A DNA stretch of 64,000 nucleotides from CAWJMF01 sp963843945 (GCA_963843945.1 CAWJMF010000002.1:1674001-1738000), one strand, 5' to 3'; positions 41,419 to 51,986 are shown, counted from the stretch's first letter. Program-made: numbers and translations. Notes: generated by a model not told the origin, from the sequence alone.

Positions 41419-42015
41419 CTAGAGCCTGCGCTTCTCGTCGACGATCGGACCGTCGTCGAGTTCCCACGACGGCGACCATTTGACGTCGTCGAGCCGCGCG
41501 AGCGCTTCACGCAGAAAACGCTGCTCGGCGCGCGCCCGATTGAACGAGTGACTGTGCGCGATGAAGGCCGAGCCGCCGCGCGACTCGATGTCGCCGAGCA
41601 GCCGGCCGAGCCGGCGCTCGTGTTCGACGAAGCGCGCGTGCCGCTCCGCGAGAAGTTCGGCGGCAACCCTGCGCGCCAGCTGCCCGAGCAGCACGTAGGC
41701 AACCTGGAGCGCCGCATCGCCGGCCTGCACGTCGAGCAGCGTCTCCCGTAAGAGGCTCCGGAAGCGCCGTTCGCCGGCCGCCGAGAGGCGATAGACGGAC
41801 TTCGTGCGGCTCGGCCCGCGCGCCGCCTTCGCCTTGCGTTCGACGACCAGCCCCTCGAGCGCGAGCCGATCGAGGGCGTAATAGACGTTACCGCTCTTGA
41901 GCGGCCGGTACAGCGGCGAGTGGCCGTGAACGGCGCGATCGACGTGGTACGCCGACATCGGCGCGCGCCGCAAGATTCCGAGGATGAGGAGTTCGCGCGT
42001 CGCATCGGCGGCCAT
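41419..42015 (-). CDS. PadR-family transcriptional regulator
   Basis: 198 residues from the ATG at 42015. The winged helix at about 5-90 (RELLILGILRRAPMSAYHVDRAV, then GNVYYALDRLALEGLVVERK and SRTKSVYRLSAAGERRF) is followed by a longer C-terminal helical arm (Vir-like PadR, type 1). The reading frame extends upstream antisense through the glycosyltransferase gene, but that portion is a shadow. It is divergent from the GT4 gene, whose start is 55 bases away, so it may control that gene and the sugar locus beyond. No effector is known. Confidence 0.85.
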   Translation of the reverse strand: MAADATRELLILGILRRAPMSAYHVDRAVHGHSPLYRPLKSGNVYYALDRLALEGLVVERKAKAARGPSRTKSVYRLSAAGERRFRSLLRETLLDVQAGDAALQVAYVLLGQLARRVAAELLAERHARFVEHERRLGRLLGDIESRGGSAFIAHSHSFNRARAEQRFLREALARLDDVKWSPSWELDDGPIVDEKRRL

Positions 42016-42069
42016 ACCGGCATGATAACACCGGCATGAGCTTCGCGCCGCGCTCGGAATACTCGGGCT

Positions 42070-43239
42070 GTGATCGATGCGGATCTGCGCGGGCTGCGCG
42101 TCGCTTTGCTCGGGTCCATCGCCTTCCCGACGCCGCCCCCAGGCTATGGGCCGTGGGAACAAATGGCGAGCAACCTCGCGGAGGGCATGAGCGCGCGCGG
42201 ACTCGACGTCACGCTGTTCGCAACGGGTAACTCGCGAACGCGCGCGCGCTTGGCAGCCGTCGTCCCCGTAGGGCTCAGCGAGGATCCCGCTCAAAACGGC
42301 GAAGTCGCGAGCGCGCTGCACGTCGCGAACCTCTTCGAGCGCGCCGGCGAATTCGACCTGATCCACAACAACTTCGACTGGAAGCCGCTGACCTATGCGC
42401 TGGCCGCGCAAAAGCCGCCGCTGCTGACGACCGTCCACGGCTTTTCGAGTCCGCCGATCCTCGCGGCGTACTATGCGGCGGCGGGGCGGAGCTTCTATTG
42501 CTCGATCAGCGACGCCGATCGCGATCCCGGCCTCGACTACTTGGCGACGACGTACAACGGTATCGATCCGAACGAGTTCAGCTTCGTCGAGCGGCCCGGC
42601 GACTATCTCGTTTTCCTCGGGAGGTTTCACCCCGAAAAGGGTGCGCATCTCGCAATCGAGATCGCGCGCCGCGCCGGCATCCGCTTGAAGATCGCCGGGA
42701 TCCCGCAAGACGTCGAGTATTTCAGAACGCAGGTCGAGCCCCACATCGACGGCGACCGCGTGCAGTTTCTCGGTCCGATCGAGCGTGCGGCCCGCAACGA
42801 GCTGCTGGGCGGCGCACTGGCGCTGGTGCATATGGTGACGCGACCGGAGCGCTTCGGTCTCACCCTCATCGAGGCGATGGCGTGCGGAACGCCGGTGCTC
42901 GCTGCCAACCTCGGATCGGTTCCCGAAATCGTCGTCGACGGCGTTACCGGCTTCGTCTGCGACTCGATCGATACGGCAGCGGCGCGCGTCCCGCAGCTCG
43001 CGTCGCTTTCGCGCCGTGCCTGCCGCGAACGCGTCGCGTCGACCTTCTCGGTCGAGCGGATGGTCGAGCGATACCTCGATGCCTACCGCCAAGCGCTACG
43101 GCTGGGAAGTCCGCCGCCGCCGAGCGCCGAGCGGCTCGCGGCGCGCGCACACGATTGGTGGGATCGTCCGATGGCATTTACCGAAATGCCGCCCAAGCCG
43201 CGTTTCCCGCTCGCGCTGCCCGATACGCCGCGAGGCTGA
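42070..43239 (+). CDS. Glycosyltransferase family 4 protein
   Basis: 389 residues, start GTG at 42070. GT-B fold: N-terminal part with PPGYGPWEQMASNLAEGMSARGLDVTLFATG and C-terminal part with YLVFLGRFHPEKGAHLAIEIARR (about 176-198), VQFLGPIERAARNELLGGALALVHM and the donor-binding RPERFGLTLIEAMACGTPVLAANLGSVPEIV (about 258-288). Retaining transferases of this group make glycosides, capsule or trehalose-type sugars. Neighbours encode a sugar ABC transporter and a sugar-acid dehydratase, which hints at a role in handling an imported sugar, but donor and acceptor are unknown. Confidence 0.88.
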   Translation: MIDADLRGLRVALLGSIAFPTPPPGYGPWEQMASNLAEGMSARGLDVTLFATGNSRTRARLAAVVPVGLSEDPAQNGEVASALHVANLFERAGEFDLIHNNFDWKPLTYALAAQKPPLLTTVHGFSSPPILAAYYAAAGRSFYCSISDADRDPGLDYLATTYNGIDPNEFSFVERPGDYLVFLGRFHPEKGAHLAIEIARRAGIRLKIAGIPQDVEYFRTQVEPHIDGDRVQFLGPIERAARNELLGGALALVHMVTRPERFGLTLIEAMACGTPVLAANLGSVPEIVVDGVTGFVCDSIDTAAARVPQLASLSRRACRERVASTFSVERMVERYLDAYRQALRLGSPPPPSAERLAARAHDWWDRPMAFTEMPPKPRFPLALPDTPRG

Positions 43240-43267
43240 GACCCAAAGCGAAGCGAAAGCCCCTCCC

Positions 43268-44353
<1,086 letters not shown>

Positions 44354-44359
44354 GGGGGC

Positions 44360-45232
44360 TCAGCCCTTGACCGCGCCGGCCGTGAGGCCGCTGACGAACT
44401 GGTCGACGAAGAACGAATAGAGCAGCGCGACAGGCACCGAGCCGAGTAAAGCGCCGGCCATCAGCTCGCCCCAAAAGAAAACGTCGCCGCGCACCAGCTC
44501 CGAGGGTACGCCGATCGGAATCGTTTTCATCGCGCCGTCGCTTATGAAGACTAGCGCGTAGATGTACTCATTCCAGCTGAGCGTGAAGGCAAAGATCCCG
44601 GCGCTGAGCACGCCGGGAATCGCGAGCGGCAAAATCAGACGGAACATCGCCTGCAGGCGGCTGCAGCCGTCGACGAGTCCCGACTCCTCGAGTTCGCGCG
44701 GGATGCTCTTGAAATAGCCCATCAGCATCCAGGTGCAGAACGGAATGAGGAAGGTCGGATAGACGAGGATCAGCCCGAGCAGCGAGCCGAGCAGGTGGAA
44801 TTTCACGACGACCGCGGTCAACGGCAGAAAAAGCAGCGTCTGCGGGACGAGGTAGGTCACGAAGAACGTCCAGCCGAGGACGCCCGCGCCGCGGTAGCGG
44901 AGGCGCGCCAGCGAGTAGCCCGCGAGAATCGAGCACGCCAGCGAGATCGCGGTGCTCGCCGTCGCGACGATCGTCGAGTTCACGAGCCATTGCAAAAAAT
45001 GCGTCTGGGTGAAGAGAAAGGCGAAGTGGGCGAAGGTGATGCCGTGCCACGCGAACGGATTGCCTTGCGCGTTGTAGAGATCTTTATCCGGCTTGAGCGC
45101 CGAGACCAGCATCCAGTAGAACGGAAAGAGCGTGAAGACCAGTGCCACGAGCACGCTCGCGACCGCGATCGCTTTCCGGCCCGTCCTTACTCCCGGTGAA
45201 GCAACCACAAGATCACTCCGATCGAAACGCAC
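44360..45232 (-). CDS. Carbohydrate ABC transporter permease (MalG/CUT1-like)
   Basis: 290 residues with six helices. The inner-face EAA motif (about 175-192) is IPRELEESGLVDGCSRLQA, contacting the ATPase. The C-terminal LVRGDVFFWGELMAGALLGSVPVALLYSFFVDQFVSGLTAGAVKG end is typical of MalG-type CUT1 permeases. Its start overlaps the preceding permease gene by 46 bases, so translation is coupled. It converges with the ATPase gene on the plus strand with only six bases between. Confidence 0.92.
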   Translation of the reverse strand: MRFDRSDLVVASPGVRTGRKAIAVASVLVALVFTLFPFYWMLVSALKPDKDLYNAQGNPFAWHGITFAHFAFLFTQTHFLQWLVNSTIVATASTAISLACSILAGYSLARLRYRGAGVLGWTFFVTYLVPQTLLFLPLTAVVVKFHLLGSLLGLILVYPTFLIPFCTWMLMGYFKSIPRELEESGLVDGCSRLQAMFRLILPLAIPGVLSAGIFAFTLSWNEYIYALVFISDGAMKTIPIGVPSELVRGDVFFWGELMAGALLGSVPVALLYSFFVDQFVSGLTAGAVKG

Positions 45233-46102
45233 AGAACCGGGAACATGAAGAGCGAGATCGCCGCGCCGATGCCGATGTCGGTGCCCTGGATGCCGACGAC
45301 GTACGCGTAGGTGCTAAGCACCTGCGTCTGGTTGACCGGACCGCCCTTGGTCAAGATCCAGATCACCTGGAAATCGGCGAAGGTCATGATGATCGAGAGC
45401 AGCGTCGTGATGAGGATGACGGGACGGATCGTCGGAACCGTCACGTGCAGCCAACGGCGCCACGGGCCTGCGCCGTCGACGACGGCGGCCTCGTACAGTT
45501 CGGCCGGAACCATCTGCATCGCTGCCAGCAGCGAGACGCCGAAAAACGGGGTGCCGCGCCAGATGTTCACCGTCATCAGCGAGACCATCGGCCAAGGAAA
45601 CTCGCCGAGCCAATCGGGGCCGGTAACGTGGATCCACGCCAGCATCCGGTTGAAAACGCTGAACGTCGAATCGAACATCCAGAGCCAGGCGAGCGTCGAG
45701 AGCACCGTCGGGATGATCCAGGGCAGCAGCATCGCAGCCCGGGTGAAGCGGTTGAACCTGAAATCGATGTGGAGCACGGCCGCGAGCGCCAGCCCGAGGG
45801 TCAGCTTGAAGAAGACCGTCACGAAGGTGTAGGCCATCGTGTTGCCCAGCGCTTGCGTGAAGATCGGATCGCGCAGGATGTACGCGAAGTTGGCCAGTCC
45901 GATGAAGTGGCCGAGGTGACCGATCGTCGAGTCGGTCAGCGCGAGCCAGAGCCCGAACGCGAACGGATAGGCGACGAAAACGATGAGGATCGCCAGCGCG
46001 GGCAAGCAGCAGGGCGTAACCGAGCGGCGCCTCGCGATTCAGCAGGCGCCCAAGCGCGAATTCGCGCGTCGGCTTGAGCGAACTCTCGGCGGTTGCGGCC
46101 AA
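45187..46102 (-). CDS. Carbohydrate ABC transporter permease (MalF-like) with apparent frameshift
   Basis: The main frame (45187-46005, 272 residues from a TTG) has the MalF-type six helices and the EAA region VPAELYEAAVVDGAGPWRRWL (about 161-181). It lacks the cytoplasmic tail and the first turn of helix 1. These are present in another frame from a TTG at 46102, reading AATAESSLKPTREFALG then REAPLGYALL. The two join at CTT-G-CCC (46006-46000): skipping the G restores ALLLPALAIL, a normal helix 1. So the gene is either frameshifted (real or a sequencing error) or depends on +1 slippage. The combined size would fit the family. Confidence 0.75.
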
Positions 46103-46182
46103 TGCCGGCCTTTCGTCGTGCGATAAAGCTGCGCCGTCGCCTTGCGGCGTGCGGGAGAAACTTTCCTCCCGTTCTAAACTAC

Positions 46183-46198
46183 TGACCGGAAAAGGTCA
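46183..46198. promoter_or_regulatory. Candidate operator between the permease and IlvD-type genes
   Basis: A short palindrome, TGACC-GGAAAA-GGTCA (46183-46198), lies in the 127-base gap between the divergent permease (start 46102) and dehydratase (start 46230) genes. It is short and could occur by chance; position in a shared intergenic region is the only support. Confidence 0.3.
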
Positions 46199-46229
46199 CT
46201 CGACGTTATGCAACGGGTTGCGGGAGCGT

Positions 46230-47930
46230 ATGGAGCTTCGTAGTTCGCATTGGTTTGCGGGAGCCGGGAGTCGCGAGTCCTGGCCGCACCGCAGCTTCAT
46301 GAACAAGGCGGGCTATCCGCCCGACGAGTTGCACGGCAAGCCCATCATCGGGATCTGTAACTCGTGGTCGGAGCTGACGCCCTGCAACCTGCACTTGCGC
46401 GCCCTGGCGCAGTCGGTGAAAAACGGTATCATCGAAGCGGGTGGATTGCCCGTCGAGTTCCCGACGATTTCGCTCGGCGAGACGTTGATGCGTCCGACCA
46501 CGATGTTCTATCGCAACCTCATGAGCATGGACGTCGAGGAGAGCATCCGGGGCAATCCGATTGACGGCGTCGTGCTCCTCTCGGGCTGCGACAAGACGAC
46601 GCCGGCCCAACTGATGGGCGCGGCAAGCGTCGACTTGCCGGCGATCATGGTAACCGGCGGTCCGATGCTCAACGCAACCTTCCGCGGGGAGCAAGTCGGC
46701 TCGGGTACCGACCTCTGGCGTTACACCGACGAAGTCAAAGCCGGACGCATGAGCCCCGAGGAATTCGAAGATCTCGAGCTGGCGATGACGCGCAGCACCG
46801 GGCACTGCATGTCGATGGGGACGGCCTCGACCATGGCCTCGCTGGCCGAAGCGCTGGGGATGACGCTGCCGGCCAACGCGGCGATTCCCGCCGTCGACTC
46901 GCGCCGCTATGCGCTCGCGCAGCGCAGCGGCCGGCGCATCGTCGACATGGTGCGCGAGGATCTCCGGCCGTCAAAGATCTTGACGCGCGCGGCCTTCGAA
47001 AACGCGATCCGGGTCAACGTCGCGATCGGCGGCTCGACCAACGCCGTCGTGCATTTGTTGGCCCTAGCCGGCCGGGCCGGCGTCGCGCTCGAACTCGACG
47101 ACTTCGATCGGCTCGGCCGCGGCATCCCGTTGCTCGTCAACCTCAAGCCGTCGGGCCAATACCTGATGGAAGAGTTCTTCAATGCGGGCGGCGTGCCCGC
47201 GGTGATGGCCGAGCTCGGCGAACTGCTACACCGCGACGCGCTCACGGCTACCGGCAAGAGCGCCGGCGAAAACGTTGCGGCCGCGAAGTCGCACGACCGC
47301 AGCGTGATCGGCACGATGGCGCAACCCGTCAAGACCGACGCGAGCATCGCGGTGCTGCGCGGGAACTTGGCCCCGGGCGGCGCGGTGATCAAGCCCTCGG
47401 CGGCTTCGCCGCAGCTGCTGCACTCGCGCGGGCGCGCCGTCGTCTTCGAGGACATCGAGGACTATCAGAACCGGATCGACGACCCGGACCTCGACGTCGA
47501 TCCGTCGTGCGTGTTGGTGCTCAAAGGCACGGGACCGTCCGGCTATCCCGGCATGCCCGAAGTCGGGAACTTCCCGCTCCCGCGCAAGATGATTCTGGCC
47601 GGCGTCACCGACATGGTGCGCATTTCCGACGCGCGCATGAGCGGCACGGCGTACGGCACGTGCGTCTTACACGTCGCCCCCGAATCGGCAGTCGGCGGCC
47701 CGCTCGCGCTGGTGCAGGACGGCGACGCGATCGAACTCGACGTGCCGGGGCGTCGCCTGCAGCTCGACGTTCCCGAGAGCGAACTCGCCGCCCGGCGCGC
47801 CGGCTGGTCGGCTCTTCCCGATGCGCCCGGCGGCTATTCGCGCCTCTATCGTCACCACGTCATGCAAGCCGACCGGGGAGTCGACTTCGATTTCCTCGTC
47901 GGAACGCGCGGTTCAATCGTCACTCGCTAA
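46230..47930 (+). CDS. IlvD/Edd-family dehydratase, probably a sugar-acid (pentonate) dehydratase
   Basis: 566 residues from the ATG at 46230 (GGGAG upstream). Iron-sulfur ligand cysteines are in TPCNLH (C52), SGCDKTTPA (C120) and TGHCMSMG (C193). K122 next to the second one is the family's Mg/Lys site. The N-terminal HRSFMNKAGYPPDELHGKPIIGI and the C-terminal MSGTAYGTCVLHVAPE region match arabonate/xylonate or gluconate dehydratases more than the valine enzyme DHAD. It would convert an aldonate to a 2-keto-3-deoxy acid. The binding protein downstream and the permeases upstream argue for a sugar-acid catabolic locus. DHAD remains possible. Confidence 0.82.
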   Translation: MELRSSHWFAGAGSRESWPHRSFMNKAGYPPDELHGKPIIGICNSWSELTPCNLHLRALAQSVKNGIIEAGGLPVEFPTISLGETLMRPTTMFYRNLMSMDVEESIRGNPIDGVVLLSGCDKTTPAQLMGAASVDLPAIMVTGGPMLNATFRGEQVGSGTDLWRYTDEVKAGRMSPEEFEDLELAMTRSTGHCMSMGTASTMASLAEALGMTLPANAAIPAVDSRRYALAQRSGRRIVDMVREDLRPSKILTRAAFENAIRVNVAIGGSTNAVVHLLALAGRAGVALELDDFDRLGRGIPLLVNLKPSGQYLMEEFFNAGGVPAVMAELGELLHRDALTATGKSAGENVAAAKSHDRSVIGTMAQPVKTDASIAVLRGNLAPGGAVIKPSAASPQLLHSRGRAVVFEDIEDYQNRIDDPDLDVDPSCVLVLKGTGPSGYPGMPEVGNFPLPRKMILAGVTDMVRISDARMSGTAYGTCVLHVAPESAVGGPLALVQDGDAIELDVPGRRLQLDVPESELAARRAGWSALPDAPGGYSRLYRHHVMQADRGVDFDFLVGTRGSIVTR

Positions 47931-47946
47931 GATTAGGAGCGCTTTC

Positions 47947-49239
47947 ATGAAACGATCGAAATTCGTCCAAGGCGTCGCGGCCGGTACGGCCTCGGCCGGC
48001 TTGGGAGCGTCCGCAGCGATCGCCGCGCCGAACGTAAACTCCGGCGGGTCGCTGACGATGATGCAGTACCCCAACTACAACCCCAAGGGCGACGTCAAGC
48101 TCAAAGAGCTGCTCGCGCGCTGGGGCAAAGCGAACCCGGGCTGGAGCGCCGACATCCAGTTCGTTCCCGATCAGGACATGCTGGCCAAGACTTCGGCGCT
48201 GGTGCAAGCCGGGTCGGGCCCCGACATCATCCAAATGAAGTACAACCTGCCGTGGCTGTTCGCGGACTTCTGCAACGACGTGAGCGACGTCGTCGAAAAG
48301 ATCGAAAAGAAGAACGGCCCCTTCTATCCTTCGATCGTGGCGAACTCGCGGGTCAACGGCGTCTTCCGCACGGTGCCGTGGTACTACACGCCGGCGGCGT
48401 TTCATTACCGCATCGACCTCTGGTCGCAAGTCGGCAAACCGCACTTCGTGGAGACGCTCGACGAACTCTACACGTACGGGAAGAAAGTGAAAGAGACGAC
48501 CGGCATTCCCGTCGGGGAAGCGCTCGGTCACGCCAACGGCGACGCGAACACGTTCTGGTACGGCGTCATGTGGGGCTTCGGCGGACAAGAGGTCAAGAAA
48601 GACGGCAAGACGATCGCGATCAACAGCCCCGAAACGATGGCGGCGCTGAATTGGGCGATCAAGATGTGGCAAGACAAAGTGCTCGACCCGAGCGTCTACT
48701 CTTGGGACGACTCGTCGAACAATCGCGCCTATCTCGCCAAGACGATCTCCTGTACCGAGAATGCAGCCAGCATCTACCTGGTCGCGGCCGACCGCGATCC
48801 CGCCCTCGCGCAAATCACGGGCACGTGCATTCGCCCCGCCGGGCCTAAGGCGCGCACGATGCTTCAAGTGAATCTCGGCATGTCCGTCATGAAGTGGACG
48901 AAGGATCCCGGCGCGGCCAAGAGCCTCATCGAGTTCCTGATGGACCGCGCGAACTACATCGAGTGGCTCACTTTCAGCGGGCTGGGCGCCTATCCGGGTC
49001 CCGCGCTCGATCAACTCTCGCTCTGGCACGACCGGCCGAAGCTCAAGCCTTTCAACGACTCGGTGAAGTACGGCCGCTGGCCGGGTTGGCCCGGCGATCC
49101 CAACAAGCAGTCCTCGGAAGCCGTGGCCCGCTTCGTGGTCGTCGATATGTTCGCCAAAGCGTGCCAAACGGGCGACGCGAAATCAGCCCTCGCGGAAGCC
49201 GAACGCCAATTGACGGCAATCTACACGAAGCCGGCTTAA
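47947..49239 (+). CDS. Sugar ABC transporter substrate-binding protein (family 1)
   Basis: 430 residues. Signal peptide about 1-27 (ASAGLGASAAIAA). The mature part is a two-lobed SBP of the CUT1 type: GSLTMMQYPNYNPKGDVKLKELLARWGKANPGW, then LVQAGSGPDIIQMKYNLPWLF (Gly-rich binding strand) and QVNLGMSVMKWTKDPGAAKSLIEFLM (late lobe). Aromatic residues line the likely cleft (PWYYTPAAFHYRIDLW), typical of sugar binding. It has a good SD (TTAGGAG) and lies 16 bases after the dehydratase stop, so the two are co-transcribed. The ligand is unknown. Confidence 0.9.
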   Translation: MKRSKFVQGVAAGTASAGLGASAAIAAPNVNSGGSLTMMQYPNYNPKGDVKLKELLARWGKANPGWSADIQFVPDQDMLAKTSALVQAGSGPDIIQMKYNLPWLFADFCNDVSDVVEKIEKKNGPFYPSIVANSRVNGVFRTVPWYYTPAAFHYRIDLWSQVGKPHFVETLDELYTYGKKVKETTGIPVGEALGHANGDANTFWYGVMWGFGGQEVKKDGKTIAINSPETMAALNWAIKMWQDKVLDPSVYSWDDSSNNRAYLAKTISCTENAASIYLVAADRDPALAQITGTCIRPAGPKARTMLQVNLGMSVMKWTKDPGAAKSLIEFLMDRANYIEWLTFSGLGAYPGPALDQLSLWHDRPKLKPFNDSVKYGRWPGWPGDPNKQSSEAVARFVVVDMFAKACQTGDAKSALAEAERQLTAIYTKPA

Positions 49240-49240
49240 C

Positions 49241-49702
49241 TTAACCGGGCGGTGCGGCTACCGCGCTGCCGACGTTCGGCAGCGCGGTGAAGTCGTCGCT
49301 TCGCGCGAGGCTGCGCAGCGCTTGCAACAGTTTTTCCGGCGGCCGGACGAGCTTCCGGTTGGCCAAATCCATCCAGCCGGCGGTCGTCGTGACCCGCGCG
49401 GCCAACGTTTCCTTGCGGAAGAATTCGTTGCGCATCTTCATGCGGCTGCCGTCCTCCGAGAGTCCCGCTAGACTCACGGTCACGGTCATCTCGTCGAGCA
49501 GATGAAACTCGCGGAAATATTCGACCTCGTCTTTCATGACGACCGGGCCGAGTTTCAGCCGCGCAAATTCTAACATCGGGAAGCCGTTCTCCGCAAAGTA
49601 CATCATGCGAACGTCGACCGACTTGTCCAAGTAGGCCGTGTTGCCCATGTGCGCGTTCGCATCCAGATCGCGCCATCCGGCGAACAACTTCTTCTCATAC
49701 AT
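49241..49702 (-). CDS. Acyl-CoA thioesterase (hot-dog fold, YbgC/FadM-like)
   Basis: 153 residues. The hot-dog pattern begins FAGWRDLDANAHMGNTAYLDKSVDVRMMYFAENGF; D13 and H18/N21 lie at the 4HBT active-site positions. The KDEVEYFREFHLLDEMTVTVSLAG strand pair and a Trp-Met (AGWMDLANRKLVRPP) follow. The substrate acyl group is unknown. It converges with the binding protein, whose stop is one base before its own. The 141 bases to the PQQ enzyme carry one 8-base hairpin (49772-49804) without a T-run and nothing else that I can support. Confidence 0.82.
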   Translation of the reverse strand: MYEKKLFAGWRDLDANAHMGNTAYLDKSVDVRMMYFAENGFPMLEFARLKLGPVVMKDEVEYFREFHLLDEMTVTVSLAGLSEDGSRMKMRNEFFRKETLAARVTTTAGWMDLANRKLVRPPEKLLQALRSLARSDDFTALPNVGSAVAAPPG

Positions 49703-49843
49703 GCGGCGTAGTTCTCGCCGCCCCTGAAGTCCGGCCTTTCAGCTCAGGGGCAACTCTGGTCGCGAACGCGGCGAGCCGGCCGGCGAATTACCGGGACCGG
49801 CTCGTTAGGTCCAAGGGCTGGCGCTTTTTCCGAGCGCGGTTCG

Positions 49844-51877
49844 TTACTTGCCGAGCTTGAAGATCGCGATCGCGTCGCCCAGCGGGTAGTTCAGCTGGAA
49901 GTTGCCGCCTGCCGCGACCGCGACGTACTGTTGTCCGCCGACTTGGTACGTGATCGGCGGTGCGTTCACTCCGGCGCCCAAATGATAGCTCCAGAGTTTC
50001 TTTCCGCTGGTCGCGTCAAACGCGTCGAAGTCGCCGTTGCCCTCGCCCATGAAGGCGAGGTTGCCGGCGGTCACGAGCGCGCCGCCGATCAGCGGCTGAT
50101 CCGTCATCGCGGTCCAGGCAATCTTTCCGGTCTCGGTGTCGATTGCGACGAAGCGCCCATCTTGGATGCCGCCCTTCTGGACGTTGATGAAAGCGCTTCC
50201 CAGGCGTAGCTGGCCCGGTTCGTTCTTCTCCGGCTGCGTCGTGAAGTTCATCAACTGGTCCATGCCGAGGACGTAGGCGTAGTGCGTCTTGGGCGACCAC
50301 GCCGCCGGCGACCACTCCGCGCCCCCGTTCGCACCCGGCAGCATCACGACGCCGGTCTTCGTCGGTGTCGAGAACATGTTCTTGGAGAAGAGCACGTACG
50401 GATCCGACTTGCGAATCAGCGCTCCGGTACGCCGGTCCACGATGAAGAACCAGCCGACCTTCCCGGCTTCGCCCGCGGCGGGGACTGTCGTGCCGTTCAC
50501 GTTGACGTCGAAGAGCACGACCGGGCTGACCGCGTCGTAGTCCCAGACGTCGTGCTTCACTTCTTGGTAGTACCACTTCAGCGCGCCCGTCTTGAGGTCG
50601 AGCGCGACGATCGAGTCGCTGTAGAGATTGTCGCCTAAGCGGTGAATGCCGCTCAGGTCGGGATTCGGGTTACCGGTGGAAAAGATCGCGAGTCCCAGCT
50701 TCGGATCGATCGCGGGAGTCGTCCAAACCATCGCGCCGCCGCTCTTCCACGAATCGCCCTCGTACGTTTTCGGATCGGTCGACCACCAGCGCCAGAGCTG
50801 TTTGCCGGTCTTCGCGTCGTACGAGGCGACGAAGCCGCGGATTGCCCACTCGCCGCCCGCGCTGCCGATGATGACGCTGCCGTTGTACACCGTGGGCGTC
50901 ATGGTTTCGGAGTAACCCGTCGTCGGGTCAGCGACCTTCGTCTGCCACTTCAGCGCGCCGTTCGTTGCGTCGAGCGCTACCAGGTGGTCGTCGAGGGTCA
51001 GCACGTAGACGTTGCCGTAGGCGACGGCAACACCGCGGTTGACGGGTCCGCAGCAGATCTTGAAGGGCGTCAGGTTGTAGGTCGTTTCCCAAATCCGGGC
51101 GCCTGTGGCCGCGTTGAGCGCGAGCACCTTCATCTGACTGTGGACGACCGGGGTCGAAAGGTACATCACGCCGTTGACGACGACCGGAGTCGCTTCGAAA
51201 CTTGCGGTGAAGCCCGTTTGCGCGAAGGCGACCGGCATCAGCGAGCCGACGTTGTCGGCCGTGACTTGACTGAGCGTCGAATAACGGTCGTTAGTGTAGG
51301 ATTCGCCGCCCATAAGCCAATCGCTCGCGTCGTTCGCCGCTCCCGCGAGCATGTCGTCGGTGATCGTGACGTTCGCGTTGTTCGGCAGTGCGCTGAAGAC
51401 GTGCCGGATCGGCGGCGCGGCACGCTGGATCTCGACGTTCGAGGCGCCGGCTGCCGTCATTTGCGTGGAGAGGCGCGCTCCGGCGAGTTGCAGCGCGCTC
51501 GCGTTTTGGGCCGTCAGCGCCGTGTCGCCGGCCGGATAGCCGTTGTGCGTCAGCATGAAGGCGACGACGTCGGCATACTGCGTCGCACTGAGGCTGCCGG
51601 GTGCGTTCGCCGGCATCTGCTTTGCCGTAAAGTCGTACAGTTTTCCGGCCGTCGCGTACGACGCGTTGATCGATGCGCGGAACGAAGAACCGCTGAGTGC
51701 GGGGCCCGCACCGCCTTGCAACTGGGCGCCGTGACACTGCGCGCAGCGCGCCGCGTAGATGCTCGCGCCGGCGGTAGCCTGGGCCGTCGTGAACCCGCCT
51801 CCCGCCGCGCTGGACGCCGATGCGATCAGCCCGATCGAGAGGGCCGCCCCGAAAAGAAAGAAGAGTCGAGTGTTCAT
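49844..51877 (-). CDS. PQQ-dependent dehydrogenase with N-terminal cytochrome c domain
   Basis: 677 residues. Signal peptide about 1-24. Cytochrome c about 35-112: CAQCH (C45, C48, H49) and the likely Met ligand M88 in KQMPANAPG. The eight-blade PQQ propeller (about 185-675) has the vicinal Cys275-Cys276 in FKICCGPVNRG, the metal/PQQ loop STGNPNPDLSG, the catalytic HDVWDYDAVSP (D446), and W-motif blades such as YDAKTGKQLWRWW. It belongs to the methanol/ethanol (type II-like) group, but there the cytochrome is usually C-terminal. A good GGAGG site precedes the ATG. Electrons would pass through the heme to the respiratory chain; the substrate is unknown. Confidence 0.88.
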   Translation of the reverse strand: MNTRLFFLFGAALSIGLIASASSAAGGGFTTAQATAGASIYAARCAQCHGAQLQGGAGPALSGSSFRASINASYATAGKLYDFTAKQMPANAPGSLSATQYADVVAFMLTHNGYPAGDTALTAQNASALQLAGARLSTQMTAAGASNVEIQRAAPPIRHVFSALPNNANVTITDDMLAGAANDASDWLMGGESYTNDRYSTLSQVTADNVGSLMPVAFAQTGFTASFEATPVVVNGVMYLSTPVVHSQMKVLALNAATGARIWETTYNLTPFKICCGPVNRGVAVAYGNVYVLTLDDHLVALDATNGALKWQTKVADPTTGYSETMTPTVYNGSVIIGSAGGEWAIRGFVASYDAKTGKQLWRWWSTDPKTYEGDSWKSGGAMVWTTPAIDPKLGLAIFSTGNPNPDLSGIHRLGDNLYSDSIVALDLKTGALKWYYQEVKHDVWDYDAVSPVVLFDVNVNGTTVPAAGEAGKVGWFFIVDRRTGALIRKSDPYVLFSKNMFSTPTKTGVVMLPGANGGAEWSPAAWSPKTHYAYVLGMDQLMNFTTQPEKNEPGQLRLGSAFINVQKGGIQDGRFVAIDTETGKIAWTAMTDQPLIGGALVTAGNLAFMGEGNGDFDAFDATSGKKLWSYHLGAGVNAPPITYQVGGQQYVAVAAGGNFQLNYPLGDAIAIFKLGK

Positions 51878-51986
51878 CTAGCTGCCTCCACGCGGTTCTT
51901 TTGTCCCGGGAGGCAACTTAATTCCCGCTTGCGACGGCTACACGGGCAGCCGCTTTCGGAGGTCGCTCGAACGCCCGTCGAGCGGT

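Noticed and set aside
42016..43092. N-terminal extension of the minus-strand PadR regulator
   Set aside because: This part is antisense to the GT4 gene and has no PadR sequence; the ATG at 42015 gives a normal PadR start.
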